39,233 bases of DNA from Nonlabens dokdonensis (GCF_002162835.1 NZ_MAAX01000028.1:1-39233), one strand, 5' to 3'; positions 9,123 to 17,399 are shown, counted from the first letter of the stretch. The notes: a model not told the origin generated them from the letters alone. Translations and numbers: made by a program.

Positions 9123-9309
9123 CGTTTTGCGTAAATAAAGAATAAACTATAAATAGACCGTATGCTACTAAACCAAAACCTAAAACAATATACATGGTTT
9201 CCATAGGTGTACCTATTACAAAGTGATCATATAATCTATAACCACCAAAACCAATGAAAACTGCTGCCATTATACCACCTAGTATAGGATTTCTTTTTCT
9301 TACTGCCAT
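9115..9309 (-). CDS. small two-helix membrane protein, paralogue A
   Basis: A 64-residue protein starting MAVRKRNPILGG, with two hydrophobic helices (GGIMAAVFIGFGGYRLYDHF and MYIVLGFGLVAYGLFIVYSL). It is the upstream partner of the tandem pair; the shared pattern IG(F/I)G(G/A)(Y/W)(R/K)LYD(H/R)F and equal lengths indicate duplication. The positive N-terminus suggests that end is cytoplasmic. The downstream gene overlaps its end by 8 nt. No enzymatic motif was seen. Confidence 0.7.
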   Translation of the reverse strand: MAVRKRNPILGGIMAAVFIGFGGYRLYDHFVIGTPMETMYIVLGFGLVAYGLFIVYSLFTQNDA

Positions 9310-9401
9310 AATTAATTTTTGAAAATCAAAGATAATTGAAATATTGCAGCTGGCTTAAACATTTTAAAAACAACATGCACTACACTGTTTAATCAATACT
9401 T

Positions 9402-9584
9402 TTACCTAAAAAAAACGAGAAAGAAAATGACAGCAACTATAATGACAGAACTATAAACGGTATTCTTCCACAATCTAGGAATAGTTTCACTTCTATAAAT
9501 TCCATATATCCCAACTGGCGGAATTATAAATAGCAGCGAACCTACCATAATAACATCGTTATACCATTTTTTACTTTCTTTCAT
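9402..9584 (-). CDS. small hypothetical membrane protein
   Basis: A 60-residue protein, MKESKKWYNDVIMVGSLLFI..., with two hydrophobic segments (about residues 11-29 and 41-58) and a G-P-rich turn (IPPVGIYGIYRS). No family recognised. It may be co-oriented with the two-helix pair downstream but is separated from it by 92 bp. It could be spurious, but the charged ends and clean hydrophobic blocks favour a real gene. Confidence 0.55.
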   Translation of the reverse strand: MKESKKWYNDVIMVGSLLFIIPPVGIYGIYRSETIPRLWKNTVYSSVIIVAVIFFLVFFR

Positions 9585-9649
9585 TATCGATAGTCTTACC
9601 TTAAAGTTACTCCATTTATATCAACTTATTGCAATGCGGTTTAAAATAA

Positions 9650-9680
9650 AAAATGCCCCACTAAAAGCATGGAGCATTTT
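9650..9680 (-). terminator. terminator for the 9709-10428 gene
   Basis: The arms AAAATGCCCCA (9650-9660) and TGGAGCATTTT (9670-9680) pair with one mismatch around a nine-base loop. On the minus strand the hairpin is followed by TTTTTTATTTT, so it best serves the minus-strand gene ending at 9709. Confidence 0.75.
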
Positions 9681-9708
9681 AAATAATACGATAATTTAGG
9701 GGAATCAA

Positions 9709-10428
9709 TTACGCATTAAAATATTTTGAATTCCAGATGGCCGTGTTGAAATTCTTACCAGCTGCAAATGAGTAATATAATACCATACTAGCTATAGATT
9801 TAAACGTAAAAAAGAAAATCAACAAGAATTCCACACCTGTAGGATTCTTTGCAAATAGTCCATTAGGTATTAAATAAGCTGCAAGTAAACTAACGATTAC
9901 CGTTGAGAATATTAAGTTTTCAAAACTCTTGAAACTCCACGCCCATATTTTTCTAAAAGGATTTAAATCATTACCCCATTTATGTATGAGGTAAAAATAT
10001 CCATTTCCTATAGGAGCAAAAAGCAAGGGATCATCTGCATCTTCTAGTTTAAACATTTTAGATGGTGCTACAATTTTAAAACCTCGCATCGTTATATCGT
10101 GATCCTTTTCCATTTCTTTGATTTTCATCAAAGCCTCATAAGGGATTTCATTTTTGAAATATTTAGTATCAAGAAAACGCAATCTATAAGTAACACAAAT
10201 ATCTTTAATCTGGTCTACGTGATAAATAAGATCTGTTTCTAATAAATCTATATTAAAATGATTGCGTGGTGTAGGCTTCTGTGGACTCTTCATACGCAAC
10301 ATGATCTCATCTTCTCTGCGATCTTCTTCCTTTAAGATAGCAGTAACTTGATCTAGGATATCCGTTTCTTTAAAAGCTTTTGCTTTAGATTTCTTGAGCT
10401 TGTCTTCGATATTCGTACGATTCCACAT
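9709..10428 (-). CDS. hypothetical membrane protein with C-terminal helices
   Basis: A 239-residue protein of no family I recognise. The first ~160 residues are soluble and charged, with a coiled-coil-like start (EDKLKKSKAKAFKETDILDQ, KEEDRREDEIM) and a central mixed region (RLRFLDTKYFKNEIP). Two C-terminal hydrophobic segments follow (FENLIFSTVIVSLLAAYLIP and FLLIFFFTFKSIASMVLYYS). The layout suggests a cytoplasmic domain tethered by a C-terminal hairpin. It stands alone, with its own terminator downstream and a palindromic repeat upstream at 10547. Confidence 0.7.
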   Translation of the reverse strand: MWNRTNIEDKLKKSKAKAFKETDILDQVTAILKEEDRREDEIMLRMKSPQKPTPRNHFNIDLLETDLIYHVDQIKDICVTYRLRFLDTKYFKNEIPYEALMKIKEMEKDHDITMRGFKIVAPSKMFKLEDADDPLLFAPIGNGYFYLIHKWGNDLNPFRKIWAWSFKSFENLIFSTVIVSLLAAYLIPNGLFAKNPTGVEFLLIFFFTFKSIASMVLYYSFAAGKNFNTAIWNSKYFNA

Positions 10429-10546
10429 AATAAATTCTTGATTTGAACTTGTTAAAAGTAAGTAGTTAAATTATTATTTTCAAGCTACTTATTGCATAGG
10501 TCGTAATAGAAGCATTATTATTTCATCGAGGTGCTGTTAATTTTTT

Positions 10547-10562
10547 CGCTTTCGCGAAAGCG
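10547..10562. repeat. 16-bp palindromic repeat, copy 2
   Basis: Exact CGCTTTCGCGAAAGCG, preceded by a T-run and followed by TAAC. It lies about 20 bp beyond the stop of the frameshift-extended reading frame that ends at 10582. Confidence 0.95.
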
Positions 10563-10581
10563 TAACTGCAATACAAAAACT

Positions 10582-10690
10582 TCAATAAACAGAGTTGGGG
10601 AAATCTTTATGTTTTTCATATTCATTTTTAAAATGGTAATACCGTTCTAAAAAAAGCGCTGCACCATCTCTTAAAATAAACCTAGAGATT
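10582..10690 (-). other. out-of-frame coding extension of the 10691-11056 gene
   Basis: On the minus strand, one frame away from the upstream gene, this stretch reads on without a stop as WLITRISRFILRDGAALFLE then RYYHFKNEYEKHKDFPNSVY and ends at TGA (10584-10582). The composition looks coding: charged, aromatic, and continuing a membrane helix into a basic loop. Removing one base from the nine-A run at 10704-10712 joins it to the upstream gene as one 157-residue protein. It has no convincing start codon of its own. Confidence 0.55.
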
Positions 10691-11056
10691 CTAGTAATCA
10701 ACCAAAAAAAAACTAGGAACCAAAAAAAATAAATAGAAAGCACCATTACTCATAGGCTTTATGCAAAAAACCAACGTCACAATAAAAGCTAAGAATAAGC
10801 GGTACCTCAAAGGCATGAACTTCTGATCATTGCGCAAAACATAAAAGTTGTCCTTTGAAGTAGATAGATAAATCTGTGTTTGAGAAAGAAACCTTCCTTT
10901 AGGTATAAAGTACCCATCGTACAATGAAACATTGCCAGAATAAAAGCTGCTATTTACAAGAGACTCCATTATTTTTCTTGAGGAGTCATCCAGCTTGATA
11001 GTGATCTTCACCTTATAAGCTCCATCAAAAAAGCTTAAAATCTTAGATAAAAACAT
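10691..11056 (-). CDS. hypothetical membrane protein, probably frameshifted near its 3' end
   Basis: A 121-residue product as read. A soluble part (KVKITIKLDDSSRKIMESLV, IPKGRFLSQTQIYLSTSKDN) is followed by hydrophobic segments (FLAFIVTLVFCI and FYLFFLVPSFFL), ending abruptly at VDY. It starts 9 nt after the pheT stop, so it is probably co-transcribed with pheT. The last helix contains homopolymer runs (A9 at 10704-10712 on the plus strand, A8 at 10722-10729). A one-base change in A9 extends the frame to 10582. This could be a sequencing error, a decayed gene or a slippage switch. Family not recognised. Confidence 0.6.
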   Translation of the reverse strand: MFLSKILSFFDGAYKVKITIKLDDSSRKIMESLVNSSFYSGNVSLYDGYFIPKGRFLSQTQIYLSTSKDNFYVLRNDQKFMPLRYRLFLAFIVTLVFCIKPMSNGAFYLFFLVPSFFLVDY

Positions 11057-11065
11057 ATCTATTAT

Positions 11066-13489
11066 CTACCTCAACACCGCACCAGCTTGATTTTCTAGCT
11101 GCTTTTGTATTTTATTCATCGTTTTATCGATTTGCTTATCAGTTAACGTTTTATTGCTATCCTGAAGGGTAAAATTCAATGCATAGGATTTTTTACCATT
11201 AGGCAGCTTGCTACCTTCATACACATCAAATAATTGTACCGATTTTAAAATCTTCTTTTCTGAATTAAGTGCGATATCCCTTAATTCCTTAAAGCTTACA
11301 GACTGATCTACTAATAACGCAAAGTCTCTACTCACCTCTGGGAATTTAGGTATTTCTGTAACTGGGACGTGCTCTTTAGAAACTAACTTCAAAATCTCAT
11401 CCCAATATATATTTGCAGAATGTACGGTCACCTCTACTCCAAAGTGCTTAGCAACTTTCTTTTTAACGACTCCTACATCAGCAATTTTTGTACCACTACT
11501 CAAGGCTATTCCTTCACTTAGAAAATCTAATTTGGTAGGCTTCTCATTTACTTTATCAATACCTAATCGTTTTAAAACTGCAATTACAGCTCCTTTTAAA
11601 TAAAAGAAATCTGCCGGTTGTGATGGATTATTCCAGCTAGGCTCACTGACATTTCCTGCAGTAAGAATACTTAAATGTTTATTTTCAGTAAACTGTCGTT
11701 CTTGATATTGATGGTAACTATTACCAAATTCAAACAAGCGTAAATTTTCTTGCTTGCGATTTAAATTATGTGCGATAGCTTCTAGACCACCATAAATCAA
11801 ACTCTGTCTCATTACCGCAAGATCACTACTTAAAGGATTAAGCATGCGCACTTCATTCTTAGTAGATATTTGATCTGTAAGCGTGTGGTTTTTTTCTGAA
11901 GTTAGGCTATTAGCCATCATTTCAATAAATCCTTGTCCTACGAGTTGCTGTGCTACAATATTTTGTAGTCTATTGTTTTCTAATTTTGAAGACTTAGCAA
12001 TAGTTGCATTTAATTTTGAAGAACTTTCTATACGATCATAGCCATAGACTCTTAAAATTTCTTCTATGACATCTGCAGGTCTTGTTACATCGTTTCTATA
12101 AGCTGGTATGGTAAGCCCTAAACCTGATTCAGTAACATTATTTACATTTATATCTAGTGTTCTTAGAATACTTTTAATTTCTTCTTTAGGTATCTCCTGC
12201 CCTATTAAAGAATTTACTTTTGCAAATGGAAGAAATACTTGCTGATCTTCAATCTTTTGAGAATACACATCAGTAATATCACTAGAAATATCACCACCGG
12301 CAGTTTCCTGAATAAGCAACGCTGCTCGTTTTAACGCATACTCTGTAATATTTGGGTCGATACCACGCTCAAATCTAAAAGAGGCATCTGTATTAAATCC
12401 ATGACGCTTTGCAGTTTTGCGCACACTTACAGGATTAAAATAAGCACTTTCTAGAAAAACAGACGTCGTTCCATCAGTCACACCACTATTCTCTCCACCG
12501 TATACACCAGCAATACACAACGGCTTTTCTGCATCACAAATCATCAAATCATCTTCATGTAATTCATGTTGCACACCATCTAGAGTAGTAAATGGAGTAC
12601 CTTTTTCTAAGGTTTTTACAATGATTTTATTTCCAGAAACTTTAGATAAATCAAAAGCGTGTAACGGTTGCCCTAGCTCGTGCATCACGTAGTTAGTAAC
12701 ATCCACTACATTATTTTTAGGTGCAATTCCTATTGCTTTTAATCTATTTTTAATCCAATCTGGGGATTCTACAATTTTGACTCCAGTAAGTGTCACACCA
12801 CAGTAGCGCGGTGCAAGTTCTGGTTTTTCAACTTCAATATCCACACGAGCAGATCGACTTTCTACATGAAAACTACTTACTGATGGTGTGATAAACTCAA
12901 CAGGATCTTCATTTACAGCAAGACCCGCGCGTAAATCTCTTGCCACACCCATATGAGACATCGCATCAGCTCGATTAGGTGTCAATCCTATTTCTATGAC
13001 ATGATCTTCCTCAATTTCAACGACCTCTTTAAGCGGCACTCCTATTTCTAAGTTTGCATCGAGCACCATAATACCATCGTGTGAAGAACCTAGGCCAAGT
13101 TCATCTTCGGCACAAATCATTCCGTGACTTTCTTCACCGCGTATTTTTCCTTTTTTAATCTTCCAGGCTTCTCCTTTATCGTCATATAAAGTTGTCCCTA
13201 TAGTTGCAACAGGCACCTTTTGACCAGCAGCAACGTTAGGCGCACCACAAACTATTTGTACCGTTTTATCACCTAGGTTAACTCTAGTGACTTTCAGTTT
13301 ATCTGCATTAGAATGTTGCTCACAGGACTCTACATAGCCTACTACAATACCTTCTAATCCACCTTTGACACTTTCAAATTTTTCAACGCCTTCCACTTCA
13401 AGGCCTAAAGATGTTAGTAAAGCCGTGTGCTCATTTAACTCACCTGAAATATTTATAAATTGCTTGATCCAGTTGTAAGAAACTTTCAT
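11066..13489 (-). CDS. pheT: phenylalanine--tRNA ligase beta subunit
   Basis: PheT (807 aa, normal length) is the beta chain of the alpha2-beta2 PheRS that charges tRNA-Phe. Domains in order: N-terminal MKVSYNWIKQFI, the tRNA-binding OB domain (about residues 40-150; HSNADKLKVTRVNLGD, VCGAPNVAAGQKVPVA, RGEESHGMICAEDELGLG), the B3/B4 editing domain (about 210-400; NNVVDVTNYVMHELGQPLHA, FRFERGIDP), B5 (about 410-480; VYGYDRIESS), the synthetase-like core, and the C-terminal FDX-ACB anticodon-binding domain (PKFPEVSRDFALLVD). No pheS lies in the window. A near-consensus -7 element TATCTTTAC reads at 13521-13513 on the minus strand. Confidence 0.97.
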   Translation of the reverse strand: MKVSYNWIKQFINISGELNEHTALLTSLGLEVEGVEKFESVKGGLEGIVVGYVESCEQHSNADKLKVTRVNLGDKTVQIVCGAPNVAAGQKVPVATIGTTLYDDKGEAWKIKKGKIRGEESHGMICAEDELGLGSSHDGIMVLDANLEIGVPLKEVVEIEEDHVIEIGLTPNRADAMSHMGVARDLRAGLAVNEDPVEFITPSVSSFHVESRSARVDIEVEKPELAPRYCGVTLTGVKIVESPDWIKNRLKAIGIAPKNNVVDVTNYVMHELGQPLHAFDLSKVSGNKIIVKTLEKGTPFTTLDGVQHELHEDDLMICDAEKPLCIAGVYGGENSGVTDGTTSVFLESAYFNPVSVRKTAKRHGFNTDASFRFERGIDPNITEYALKRAALLIQETAGGDISSDITDVYSQKIEDQQVFLPFAKVNSLIGQEIPKEEIKSILRTLDINVNNVTESGLGLTIPAYRNDVTRPADVIEEILRVYGYDRIESSSKLNATIAKSSKLENNRLQNIVAQQLVGQGFIEMMANSLTSEKNHTLTDQISTKNEVRMLNPLSSDLAVMRQSLIYGGLEAIAHNLNRKQENLRLFEFGNSYHQYQERQFTENKHLSILTAGNVSEPSWNNPSQPADFFYLKGAVIAVLKRLGIDKVNEKPTKLDFLSEGIALSSGTKIADVGVVKKKVAKHFGVEVTVHSANIYWDEILKLVSKEHVPVTEIPKFPEVSRDFALLVDQSVSFKELRDIALNSEKKILKSVQLFDVYEGSKLPNGKKSYALNFTLQDSNKTLTDKQIDKTMNKIQKQLENQAGAVLR

Positions 13490-13531
13490 AAATCCCTGCT
13501 TTTTTGAGGACGGTAAAGATAGTTATATGTG

Positions 13532-13547
13532 CGCTTTCGCGAAAGCG
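13532..13547. repeat. 16-bp palindromic repeat, copy 3
   Basis: Exact CGCTTTCGCGAAAGCG followed by GAA, in the divergent gap between pheT and the sirtuin gene. Confidence 0.95.
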
Positions 13548-13607
13548 GAACCAACACAAACCTCGTTTTAAGTTTACAGTAAATCTTAGAACACATTGCG
13601 CCCTGTC

Positions 13608-13627
13608 ATTCCGCTGTAGAGCGGAAT
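13608..13627. repeat. short inverted repeat ATTCCGCT-GTAG-AGCGGAAT
   Basis: Perfect 8-bp arms around a four-base loop, in the pheT-sirtuin gap. There is no T-run and no converging gene end, so it is unlikely to be a terminator. It may be a degraded dispersed repeat; single copy in this window. Confidence 0.6.
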
Positions 13628-13686
13628 CGGCTAAAAACTTTCTCAGTCTATTTAAAATCTACTACTTTTAAACGTAAAATACAGAA

Positions 13687-14364
13687 ATGAAAAACCTAGT
13701 CGTATTAACAGGCGCTGGCGTAAGTGCAGAAAGTGGTATTTCTACCTTTAGAGATGCTGGCGGATTATGGGAAGGACATGATATTATGGAGGTTGCCTCT
13801 CCAGAAGGATATGCGGCAAATCCTGCGCTAGTTCTAGATTTTTATAATAAACGACGTGCACAACTTAAGGAAGTTGAACCTAACGAGGCACATTATTGCA
13901 TAGCAGGATTAGAACGTAATTTTAATGTAAACGTGATCACACAAAATGTAGACGACTTGCATGAACGTGCTGGGTCTTCAAACGTCATTCACCTTCATGG
14001 AGAGCTTAAAAAAGCTAGAAGTTCTAAAAACAGTAACGAAATTATAGTATGGGAAAATGACATCCATCTAGGCGATTTGAGTGAGGATGGATCGCAATTG
14101 AGACCGCATATCGTATGGTTCGGTGAAGAAGTGCCTGCCATGGAGCAAGCTATTGAAATAGTATCAAAAGCCGATGTGTTGTTAATAGTAGGAACATCGA
14201 TGCAAGTCTATCCTGCAGCAGGATTAAGGGATTTTACACCTAGCCACGCTCCTATTTACTTTGTTGATCCAGCACCTAGCTTAGAAAGCTCAACAAGATT
14301 AACAGTTATTAAAGAAAAAGCTGGTAAAGGAGTTCAAATGGTAGCTGATTTATTGAGTCTATGA
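13687..14364 (+). CDS. cobB: Sir2-family NAD-dependent protein deacylase
   Basis: A 225-residue class III (SIRT5/CobB-like) sirtuin, removing acyl groups from lysines using NAD. Visible: the NAD-binding GAGVSAESGI (residues 9-18) and TFRD (20-23), TQNVDDLHERAG (85-96), catalytic His104 in HLHGE, GTSMQVYPAAGL, and the class III substrate pair Tyr53/Arg56 (YNKR). These suggest preference for succinyl or malonyl lysine. The zinc ribbon cysteines are absent: the only Cys is at residue 71, and the loop after HGE reads KKARSSKNSNEIIVW. So the small domain is probably zinc-free. The gene stands upstream of two lipoproteins on the same strand. Confidence 0.9.
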   Translation: MKNLVVLTGAGVSAESGISTFRDAGGLWEGHDIMEVASPEGYAANPALVLDFYNKRRAQLKEVEPNEAHYCIAGLERNFNVNVITQNVDDLHERAGSSNVIHLHGELKKARSSKNSNEIIVWENDIHLGDLSEDGSQLRPHIVWFGEEVPAMEQAIEIVSKADVLLIVGTSMQVYPAAGLRDFTPSHAPIYFVDPAPSLESSTRLTVIKEKAGKGVQMVADLLSL

Positions 14365-14403
14365 CTGTTCAAAAAGTTTTGTATTTTTAAAAAACAATTG
14401 ATT

Positions 14404-14838
14404 ATGAATTACTTATCAATTTTATTATGTTGTGTACTATTTATAAGCTGTACTAATAAAGTTCAAGAAAAATCAGATATTGAGACCAATAAAGGCAAGT
14501 TTTTATGGACTGTAGAATGGACTAATGGCGTTCAAGAAGATCCAATGAAAATGACTAAAACAGTTTACGTACTACTGAGTGCATCAGATGCTCCTAGATC
14601 TATTTGTGATGGTGAGAATCTTATTTCTACTAGTGTTTATAAAGAACTATGGAAAAACGACAATACAGTTGAGAAACCTGTCTGGAGTCTAAGAAAAGAC
14701 GATAGCAGCATTTTAAATTATCAAGATGTTTTTCAAGAGTTTTGTGAAAATGATAAGGCTATTTTTGCAACCGTAGATTTAAACAAATTTGATTATCCTT
14801 TATTACAACGTTATCCATTATTTCAAGAAAAGGAGTAA
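14404..14838 (+). CDS. hypothetical lipoprotein
   Basis: A 144-residue predicted lipoprotein. The ATG at 14404 gives MNYLSILLCCVLFISC, a clean signal with lipobox FISC; an in-frame TTG two codons upstream is less likely. The mature part has no recognised domain; it includes FLWTVEWTNGVQEDPM and three Cys residues. It lies 39 nt after the sirtuin stop and 37 nt before another lipoprotein, which may be an unrelated neighbour of similar design. Confidence 0.65.
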   Translation: MNYLSILLCCVLFISCTNKVQEKSDIETNKGKFLWTVEWTNGVQEDPMKMTKTVYVLLSASDAPRSICDGENLISTSVYKELWKNDNTVEKPVWSLRKDDSSILNYQDVFQEFCENDKAIFATVDLNKFDYPLLQRYPLFQEKE

Positions 14839-14875
14839 TAAAATCGAAATCATCCATTAACTTAAGACTAAAACT

Positions 14876-15346
14876 ATGAAAGTCAGAATCGCTCTTATAT
14901 TAGTAACGATATTCTTTTACAATTGCGATACGCATACTAAAGATTATTCTGATTTAGAATCAATTACTTTCTATAATTCTGAAGGAAATGAAGTCAGTAT
15001 GGATAATGTAAAAAAGGAGTGGAACACTAATTTAAGTGAAGTAACTGATTCTGCTTTATTAAATCCTCCAGAGTTAAAAAAGCTTAGCGTTAAAATAATA
15101 CGTGATAATGCTACAAATGAAGATTATTTGGTTCTTGTAGCGTCCACATCTCATAAAAATGCCTATTCTGGTAAAATCATCTCTTCATTTAAAGACGGCT
15201 TTCTATTAAGTGATGAATCTGTCATTTGTGTAAATTGTGGCACTACTTTTAAAGGAGAATTAGTTAATGGAAAATGGATTTGTGCAGCTGATGATAGCAA
15301 CAAAGATGATTGTATCAAAATAAATACTGTTGAGAAGTCTTTTTAA
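14876..15346 (+). CDS. hypothetical lipoprotein with Cys pairs
   Basis: A 156-residue predicted lipoprotein beginning MKVRIALILVTIFFYNC, with the acylated Cys at about residue 17. The C-terminal half has CVNC and later C.......C (ICAADDSNKDDC), which could form disulfides in the periplasm or bind metal; both are guesses. No named family recognised. It is spaced 37 nt after the preceding lipoprotein and 28 nt before the helical gene upstream of purB. Confidence 0.62.
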   Translation: MKVRIALILVTIFFYNCDTHTKDYSDLESITFYNSEGNEVSMDNVKKEWNTNLSEVTDSALLNPPELKKLSVKIIRDNATNEDYLVLVASTSHKNAYSGKIISSFKDGFLLSDESVICVNCGTTFKGELVNGKWICAADDSNKDDCIKINTVEKSF

Positions 15347-15374
15347 GAATTACAGTAATAAGATCCACTGATTG

Positions 15375-15935
15375 ATGACAGCACAAGAATTATTAAAACA
15401 ATTACAACAACTTAAAGCCTATAAAAAAGATCGAGTACGATTAGGTGAAGCTGCAGTTTTCAATCATTTATTACCAGACTTACTCCATTTGTGCCATCCA
15501 TCCAGTGGTGTTTCTCATCAGGCAGCCTGGTGTTTAGAACAATCTTTCTTATTACATGAAAAAGCTTGTTACCCTTTTCTATCGCAAATTTCAGAATTAT
15601 TTGTGCTCCATCTTAGTTCTTCTGCTATGCGGTCCTTATGTAAAATTGCGAGTATTTGTGCAAAAAGTTATTACAATAGCAAAGCACATCCTATTCAAGA
15701 AATACTCTCTTACACTATGCGTGAAAAAATGGTAGAAGGTTGTTTCCAGCAATTAATAACTACAGATAAAACAGCAAACATGGCTTTTTCAGTTTATAGT
15801 TTATATGAATTCGGGAAAGAATTTCACTGGATCTATCCAGAATTGATTCCTATTTTGAATCAAAAACTACAAGAAAACTACGGCAACGGATTTAAATCTA
15901 GTGCCAAAAAGATCTTAGCAAAAATAGAATCTTAA
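15375..15935 (+). CDS. purB-linked alpha-helical protein (HEAT-like)
   Basis: A 186-residue cytoplasmic protein. The ATG at 15375 (MTAQELLKQLQQLKAYKKDR) is preferred to the TTG immediately before it. The sequence is almost wholly helical with repeated hydrophobic helices (HQAAWCLEQSFLLHEKACYP, SSSAMRSLCKIASICAKSYY, TANMAFSVYSLYEFGKEFHW), resembling a short HEAT-repeat scaffold. It lies 56 nt upstream of purB on the same strand. As I recall, proteins of this kind precede purB in related genomes and are sometimes mislabelled adenylosuccinate lyase. It has none of the lyase motifs. Confidence 0.72.
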   Translation: MTAQELLKQLQQLKAYKKDRVRLGEAAVFNHLLPDLLHLCHPSSGVSHQAAWCLEQSFLLHEKACYPFLSQISELFVLHLSSSAMRSLCKIASICAKSYYNSKAHPIQEILSYTMREKMVEGCFQQLITTDKTANMAFSVYSLYEFGKEFHWIYPELIPILNQKLQENYGNGFKSSAKKILAKIES

Positions 15936-15991
15936 TTAAAAGGAAATGATCTTTTAAAATCGTATTTTTACACGCTTTAAAGTTAGAAACT

Positions 15992-17332
15992 ATGCCTATT
16001 GCTTTACAAGCTATCTCTCCTATCGATGGACGTTATCGTTCTAAAGTCGAATCCCTTGCAAATTATTTTTCTGAGTCTGCATTAATACGATATCGTATTC
16101 TCATAGAAGTGGAATATTTTATCGCTTTAAGCGAAAGCGGAATTAAACAACTACAACCGTTAAAACCAGAAACTCAAGAACAATTAAAGGACTTATATCG
16201 CAACTTTACTGATGAGCATGCGCAAGCTATTAAAGACATAGAAAAAGTCACAAATCACGATGTAAAAGCCGTGGAATACTTTTTAAAAGAGCAATTTGAT
16301 AAACTAGGTTTATCTACTCACAAAGAATTTATTCACTTCGGACTTACTTCACAAGACATTAATAATACAGCCATACCACTTTCTATAAAAGATGCGATAG
16401 AAAATGTGTACCTGCCAGAACTAGAACGAGTGAGAGATGAGCTCCACAAGCTTTCTAAAGAATGGAAAGACATTCCACTTCTAGCTCGTACACATGGACA
16501 GCCAGCTTCACCTACGCGATTAGGTAAAGAATTTTATGTTTTTGTGGTGCGCATAGAAGAGCAAATGCACATGCTAGAACAAGTACAGCATGCAGCAAAA
16601 TTTGGTGGTGCCACAGGAAATTACAATGCACATCATGTGGCCTTTCCTGAAGTAAACTGGCAAAAATTTGGTGAAGACTTTGTTGAGAACCGTCTAGGTT
16701 TAAAACATAGTTTCCCAACTACTCAAATTGAGCACTATGACCATATGGCTTCACTTTTTGATAATCTAAAAAGAATCAACACCATACTAGTCGATTTAGA
16801 CAGAGATATATGGACCTATATTTCAATGGATTATTTCAAGCAAAAAATTAAAGCTGGCGAGATAGGTTCTAGCGCGATGCCGCATAAAGTAAATCCTATT
16901 GATTTTGAAAATTCTGAAGGAAATTTAGGAATTGCAAATGCGTTGTTTGAACATCTAGCTGCAAAACTCCCTATTTCTAGATTACAACGAGATCTTACGG
17001 ACTCTACTGTGTTAAGAAATGTAGGTGTTCCACTAGCTCACACTATTATTGCCTTTAAAGCGACATTAAAAGGTCTAGGGAAACTTTTATTAAATGAGTC
17101 TAAAATAGCACAAGACCTAGAGAACAACTGGGCAGTTGTGGCTGAAGCTATACAGACCATCTTGCGTCGTGAAGCTTACCCTAATCCTTATGAGGCTTTG
17201 AAAGAACTTACTCGTACTAATGAAAAGATAACTGGAGACAGCATCGCTACCTTCATTGAAACTCTAGATGTGAGCGAAGATATTAAGAAAGAAATGCGTG
17301 TTATTACACCTAGTACATTTACAGGGATTTAA
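15992..17332 (+). CDS. purB: adenylosuccinate lyase
   Basis: PurB acts twice in purine synthesis: SAICAR to AICAR, and adenylosuccinate to AMP, releasing fumarate. The 446-residue length is normal. Landmarks are AISPIDGRYRSKV at the N-terminus, HFGLTSQDINNTA, ARTHGQPASPTRLGKE with the catalytic-region His, and the fumarase/ASL superfamily signature GSSAMPHKVNPIDFE. Residues about 45-51 (ALSESGI) are encoded by a degenerate copy of the palindromic repeat (16123-16140). A near-consensus TATTTTTAC at 15963-15971 could be a promoter. A strong terminator follows. Confidence 0.97.
   Translation: MPIALQAISPIDGRYRSKVESLANYFSESALIRYRILIEVEYFIALSESGIKQLQPLKPETQEQLKDLYRNFTDEHAQAIKDIEKVTNHDVKAVEYFLKEQFDKLGLSTHKEFIHFGLTSQDINNTAIPLSIKDAIENVYLPELERVRDELHKLSKEWKDIPLLARTHGQPASPTRLGKEFYVFVVRIEEQMHMLEQVQHAAKFGGATGNYNAHHVAFPEVNWQKFGEDFVENRLGLKHSFPTTQIEHYDHMASLFDNLKRINTILVDLDRDIWTYISMDYFKQKIKAGEIGSSAMPHKVNPIDFENSEGNLGIANALFEHLAAKLPISRLQRDLTDSTVLRNVGVPLAHTIIAFKATLKGLGKLLLNESKIAQDLENNWAVVAEAIQTILRREAYPNPYEALKELTRTNEKITGDSIATFIETLDVSEDIKKEMRVITPSTFTGI
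16123..16140. repeat. degenerate palindromic repeat inside purB
   Basis: Reads CGCTTTAAGCGAAAGCGG, identical to the repeat plus one flanking G except that AA replaces the central C, a net one-base gain. It is followed by AATT as at copy 4. In purB it encodes part of ALSESGI. It may be a decayed insertion or coincidence. Confidence 0.5.
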
Positions 17333-17359
17333 ATCTGTTTACATATTAAATTTATTTTT

Positions 17360-17394
17360 AAAGCTCCTAACTTAATGGTTAGGAGCTTTTTTTT
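17360..17394 (+). terminator. rho-independent terminator after purB
   Basis: Perfect 12-bp arms AAAGCTCCTAAC (17360-17371) and GTTAGGAGCTTT (17378-17389), loop TTAATG, followed by T-run to 17394. A palindromic repeat starts 6 bp later. Confidence 0.93.
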
Positions 17395-17399
17395 AATCT

